Positions 5,626 to 7,678 of a DNA stretch of 7,678 bases are shown in pieces. Source of the DNA: Bifidobacteriaceae bacterium (GTDB taxonomy: Bacteria > Actinomycetota > Actinomycetes > Actinomycetales > WQXJ01); assembly GCA_031265345.1 (NCBI GenBank), contig JAISCU010000190.1, positions 1 through 7,678 of the forward strand, written 5' to 3'. The notes below the pieces were generated by a model. It was not told where the DNA came from. It saw nothing but the letters and a program-made list of their open reading frames with translations, and searched no databases. Position 1 is the stretch's first letter. Each line of letters opens with the position of its first letter. A program made the position numbers and the translations under genes.

Positions 5626-7430
5626 CAACTGCTATACCCATCAGGCGTGGAGTTGGTCTCTTGGCCGCGACCGCCCTGGCCGCGGCTGGCGCCGTGGCAT
5701 TCGCGGGACAGGCCGAGGCCGCGCCCACGACCATCGATGACGTCACCCTGACGTGGTCGGTCAACGACGAATCGGGCGGCGGCGCCTACTTCGGCGGCTG
5801 CAACTTCCTCAGCGCCGGGGCAGCCGGCAACACCGGCTCGGCGCGGGCCTGGACCGAGGCGGACGGTTTCTGGAAGTCCGCCGAGGGCGACGTCAGGATC
5901 GAGAAGCCGACCAGTGACGATGACTGGGCCGCCCCGACCTGGGCCACGAAGTGCCAGAACGCGGCCGGCGCGGCCGTTGGCACCGGCGCGGGCTCGACCA
6001 CCGGCAACCGTGTGGTCTTCTCGGACGGCGCCGGCACGGTCGATCTGGACGCTGGCACGGCCACCGTTGAGTGGGAAGGCGCCTTCACGGTGGTCTACTA
6101 CGGCGGCCTGACCTACTGGACGGCATCGGACCCGGTCCTGACGGTGAACGCGGACGGCACCGGGACCTTGACGGCCACAGGCTCCGGCTACGGCACGTCG
6201 ATGGAGGACCAGAGCATCTGGGAGGTGATCACGCCGCAGCCGATCACGCTGGCCGACTTCAAGGGCGTGACCCTGAGCGAGACGGGCTTCAACCTGGCGC
6301 CCGAATACCGTGGCGTGGAGGTCACCGGCGTCGCCCAGAACAAGACCGGCGCCGATTGGGGGGCGTTCCCGCAGAGCTTCGTCGATTTCCAGAAGCTGAC
6401 CGGCCAAAGCTCCTACTGGTACTCCTCCGGCGGCGCGGCCGACGCCAAGAAGCCCGCCCAGCCCGTCGGCGTCGCCTGGGAGATCGCGTCCGCGCCGCCC
6501 TTGAGCCCAGAGGTGACGGTGTCCCAGGCCCAGCTCTCGGCCGACGGCGCGAGCACCATCACGGTCACCGGCGCTGGTTTCGACCCAGCCGCTGTGACCG
6601 GCCTGTACCCGCCGCTGGCAGGCAAGTCGTCCGGCGTCTATGTGGCCTTCGGCCGCTTCGCCGACACCTGGCGGCCATCTGAAGGCGCCACCGCCAACTC
6701 GCGTCCCACCGCCTCGGTGCGCTGGGCCGTGCTCGAGGAATTCGTCGCCACAGTTGGCGGGGAGGCCAACGGCGGGATAGTGCTCGGCCCGGACGGAACG
6801 TTCACGGCCACCTTCGAGGTCTCGCAAGCCGCCGCCGATGCCGCCGCCACGGCCAAGGGGCTGACGGGCGGCAACTACGGCATCTACACCTATCCAGGTG
6901 GCGGAGCCGCGCAGCCCGCCTTCGAGACCTACACGCCCTTGGAGTTCGTGCCCGGCATTCCGGTCACGGTCACGGTTCCCGAAGGCTCGGGCGAACCCGA
7001 GCCGGGCGAATTCTCGTGGCGGGTGACTGGCAGCGCGGCGGTGTCGCTCGGCACCGCGACCGAAGTCGCCGACGGTTTCGCCGCCACTGGGGCGTTGCCG
7101 AACATCGAGGTGACGGACACACGTCAGGCCGCGGCCGAATGGTCGCTGACCGGTCAGGTGGCGGACTTCACCGGCTCGGCCGGCAGCTTCGGCGGCCAGT
7201 ATCTCGGTTGGACGCCGGTGGTCGGGAACGCGGGTGCTGGAGCCCAGGCTGGCGCGGCCGTGGCGCCGGGCGCCTCCGGAGGCTTGTCCACCTCCAAGAC
7301 CTTGGCCTTCGGCGCCGCCGGCCATCCGCTCGGCAGCGCCACGCTGGCCGCGGCGCTGGCGCTGAAGGTCCCGGCCTCGACAACCGCCGGCAACTACACC
7401 GGCCTGCTGACCATCACGGCGGTGGGCTGA
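5622..7430 (+). CDS. Secreted HtaA-domain heme-binding protein with C-terminal WxL-like domain
   Basis: 602 residues, three domains. The signal peptide (1-33, QAEA|AP) is followed by an HtaA-type domain (about 39-290) with LTWSVNDE (43-50), AYFGGCNFLSAG (55-66), WATKC (107-111), GAFTVVYYGGLTYW (153-166), ASDPVLTV (168-175) and QSFVDFQKLTGQSSYWYSSGG (251-271, cited in part). Next is a neocarzinostatin-like domain (297-445), also found in the Ig-like protein upstream. The C-terminus (460-602) has VTDTR...WSLTGQVADF (498-516), YLGWTP and a TTAGNYTGLLTITAV ending, the layout of WxL-like wall-binding domains. No membrane helix or LPXTG is present, so it is released or held non-covalently at the wall. 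It is probably the outermost heme or hemoprotein receptor. Cys 60 and Cys 111 are its only cysteines and likely pair. The HtaA domain contains no His; the sole His is 568. The start overlaps the previous stop in ATGA. Confidence 0.92.
   Translation: MTTAIPIRRGVGLLAATALAAAGAVAFAGQAEAAPTTIDDVTLTWSVNDESGGGAYFGGCNFLSAGAAGNTGSARAWTEADGFWKSAEGDVRIEKPTSDDDWAAPTWATKCQNAAGAAVGTGAGSTTGNRVVFSDGAGTVDLDAGTATVEWEGAFTVVYYGGLTYWTASDPVLTVNADGTGTLTATGSGYGTSMEDQSIWEVITPQPITLADFKGVTLSETGFNLAPEYRGVEVTGVAQNKTGADWGAFPQSFVDFQKLTGQSSYWYSSGGAADAKKPAQPVGVAWEIASAPPLSPEVTVSQAQLSADGASTITVTGAGFDPAAVTGLYPPLAGKSSGVYVAFGRFADTWRPSEGATANSRPTASVRWAVLEEFVATVGGEANGGIVLGPDGTFTATFEVSQAAADAAATAKGLTGGNYGIYTYPGGGAAQPAFETYTPLEFVPGIPVTVTVPEGSGEPEPGEFSWRVTGSAAVSLGTATEVADGFAATGALPNIEVTDTRQAAAEWSLTGQVADFTGSAGSFGGQYLGWTPVVGNAGAGAQAGAAVAPGASGGLSTSKTLAFGAAGHPLGSATLAAALALKVPASTTAGNYTGLLTITAVG
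5736..6491 (+). other. HtaA-type domain, copy 2 (histidine-free)
   Basis: This copy carries the same conserved blocks as copy 1: G-CNFL, GAFTVVYY-GLTY, SDPVL, GYG and QSFVDFQ-LTG-SYWYSSG. It has 8 or more Tyr and no His, so any heme iron ligand in it must be something other than His, most simply Tyr. Confidence 0.85.
6510..6956 (+). other. Neocarzinostatin-like domain, copy 2 (in the secreted HtaA protein)
   Basis: It starts EVTVSQAQLSADGASTITV and includes GVYVAFGRFADTWRPSEG, ANGGIVLGPDGTFTATF, GNYGIYTYPG and FETYTPLEFVPG. The Cys pair of copy 1 is absent, and GIYTYPG stands where copy 1 has VITIGAH. Confidence 0.65.
6999..7427 (+). other. WxL-like C-terminal domain of the secreted HtaA protein
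   Basis: EFSWRV opens the domain, then IEVTDTR, WSL (residues 507-509), VADF, YLGWTPVV, APGASGGLSTSKTL and the closing TAGNYTGLLTITAVG. This order resembles WxL domains, which bind peptidoglycan without a covalent link in Firmicutes. The match is by motif layout only. Confidence 0.55.
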
Positions 7431-7433
7431 CCG

Positions 7434-7678
7434 ATGCGTGGCCTGGGCGCCTCACTGGCGCTGTCCGCAGTCGCGCTGGCAGCGGTGTTCGGTTCCGCCG
7501 AACTGAATCCGCTGGCGGGCGCCCAGGCCGCAACAGCCGGTCCGCACCGGTTTGGGACAACCGACGGACCGGCCGGGGCCGAACCGGCTCCAACTCCGGG
7601 CGACCGGGACCGTGCCGCCCAGGCGGACGGCGCCGGGGCCACGCCGGGGGCCGTCGGTTGGGCGCTCGCGCCCGCCGC
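7434..7678 (+). CDS. Exported protein, 3' end missing; possibly a DUF916/WxL-partner protein
   Basis: Only 81 residues are visible before the window ends, with the frame still open. ATG 7434 lies 3 bases after the preceding stop, with a weak GGTGGG 7 bases upstream, so it belongs to the same operon. Residues 1-31 (MRGLGASLALSAVALAAVFG, then SAELNPLAGAQA) form a signal peptide with AQA as probable cleavage site. Residues 32-72 are a low-complexity linker rich in Ala, Gly, Pro and Asp. The last visible residues, GAVGWALAPA, resemble the opening (W-A-x-x-P-A) of actinobacterial DUF916-type proteins, the partners of WxL proteins. This would suit the WxL-like domain just upstream, but ten residues are too few to be sure; another HtaA domain protein is the main alternative. 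Confidence 0.75.
   Translation, partial: MRGLGASLALSAVALAAVFGSAELNPLAGAQAATAGPHRFGTTDGPAGAEPAPTPGDRDRAAQADGAGATPGAVGWALAPA

Noticed and set aside
5601..7325. Long open frame on the minus strand (574 codons), and similar ones at 3661-5064 and 2702-4027
   Set aside because: These lie opposite well-supported genes in GC-rich DNA. Their translations are rich in Arg, Gly, Ala and His with no recognisable domain or signal, the usual mirror of high-GC coding sequence.
7421..7433. Terminator or promoter between the secreted HtaA gene and the last gene
   Set aside because: The gap is three bases, with no stem-loop and no room for a promoter.

Overview
The window is GC-rich, densely coded DNA, almost certainly from an actinobacterium (Actinomycetota). 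Codons end mostly in G or C, the genes overlap at their stop/start codons, and the protein families (HmuT/HmuU/HmuV and HtaA-domain surface proteins) form the classic heme-uptake set of Gram-positive actinobacteria. I cannot fix the order or genus. Compared with Corynebacterium, the HtaA domains are of a divergent, cysteine-containing type, so a non-corynebacterial lineage is more likely.

Everything lies on the + strand and reads as one operon, entered in the middle of its first visible gene and left in the middle of its last. Left part (2-2792): the 3' two thirds of the heme-binding lipoprotein gene hmuT, then the FecCD-type permease hmuU and the ATPase hmuV, together a complete heme ABC importer. 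Middle (2780-4159): a secreted, membrane-anchored two-domain Ig-like protein with no assigned function, carrying a 51-base near-perfect palindrome near its 3' end. Right part (4156-7430): two HtaA-type heme-binding proteins, one anchored by a C-terminal membrane helix and one secreted with a C-terminal WxL-like domain. At 7434 a further exported protein begins; only its signal peptide and a low-complexity stretch are visible before the window ends.

The likely working model is a heme relay. The wall-associated HtaA/WxL-like protein (5622-7430) captures heme or hemoprotein outside. The membrane-tethered HtaA protein (4156-5625) passes heme inward to HmuT, and HmuUV pumps it into the cytoplasm with ATP. 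The Ig-like membrane protein at 2780-4159 shares one domain with the secreted HtaA protein and may be an accessory or docking partner. Five gene junctions overlap by 1 to 13 bases and the sixth has a 3-base gap, so translation is probably coupled. No promoter or iron/heme-regulator site can be seen; these would lie upstream of the window. No stretch longer than 300 bases lacks a gene, and I saw no tRNA, rRNA, insertion sequence or CRISPR array.
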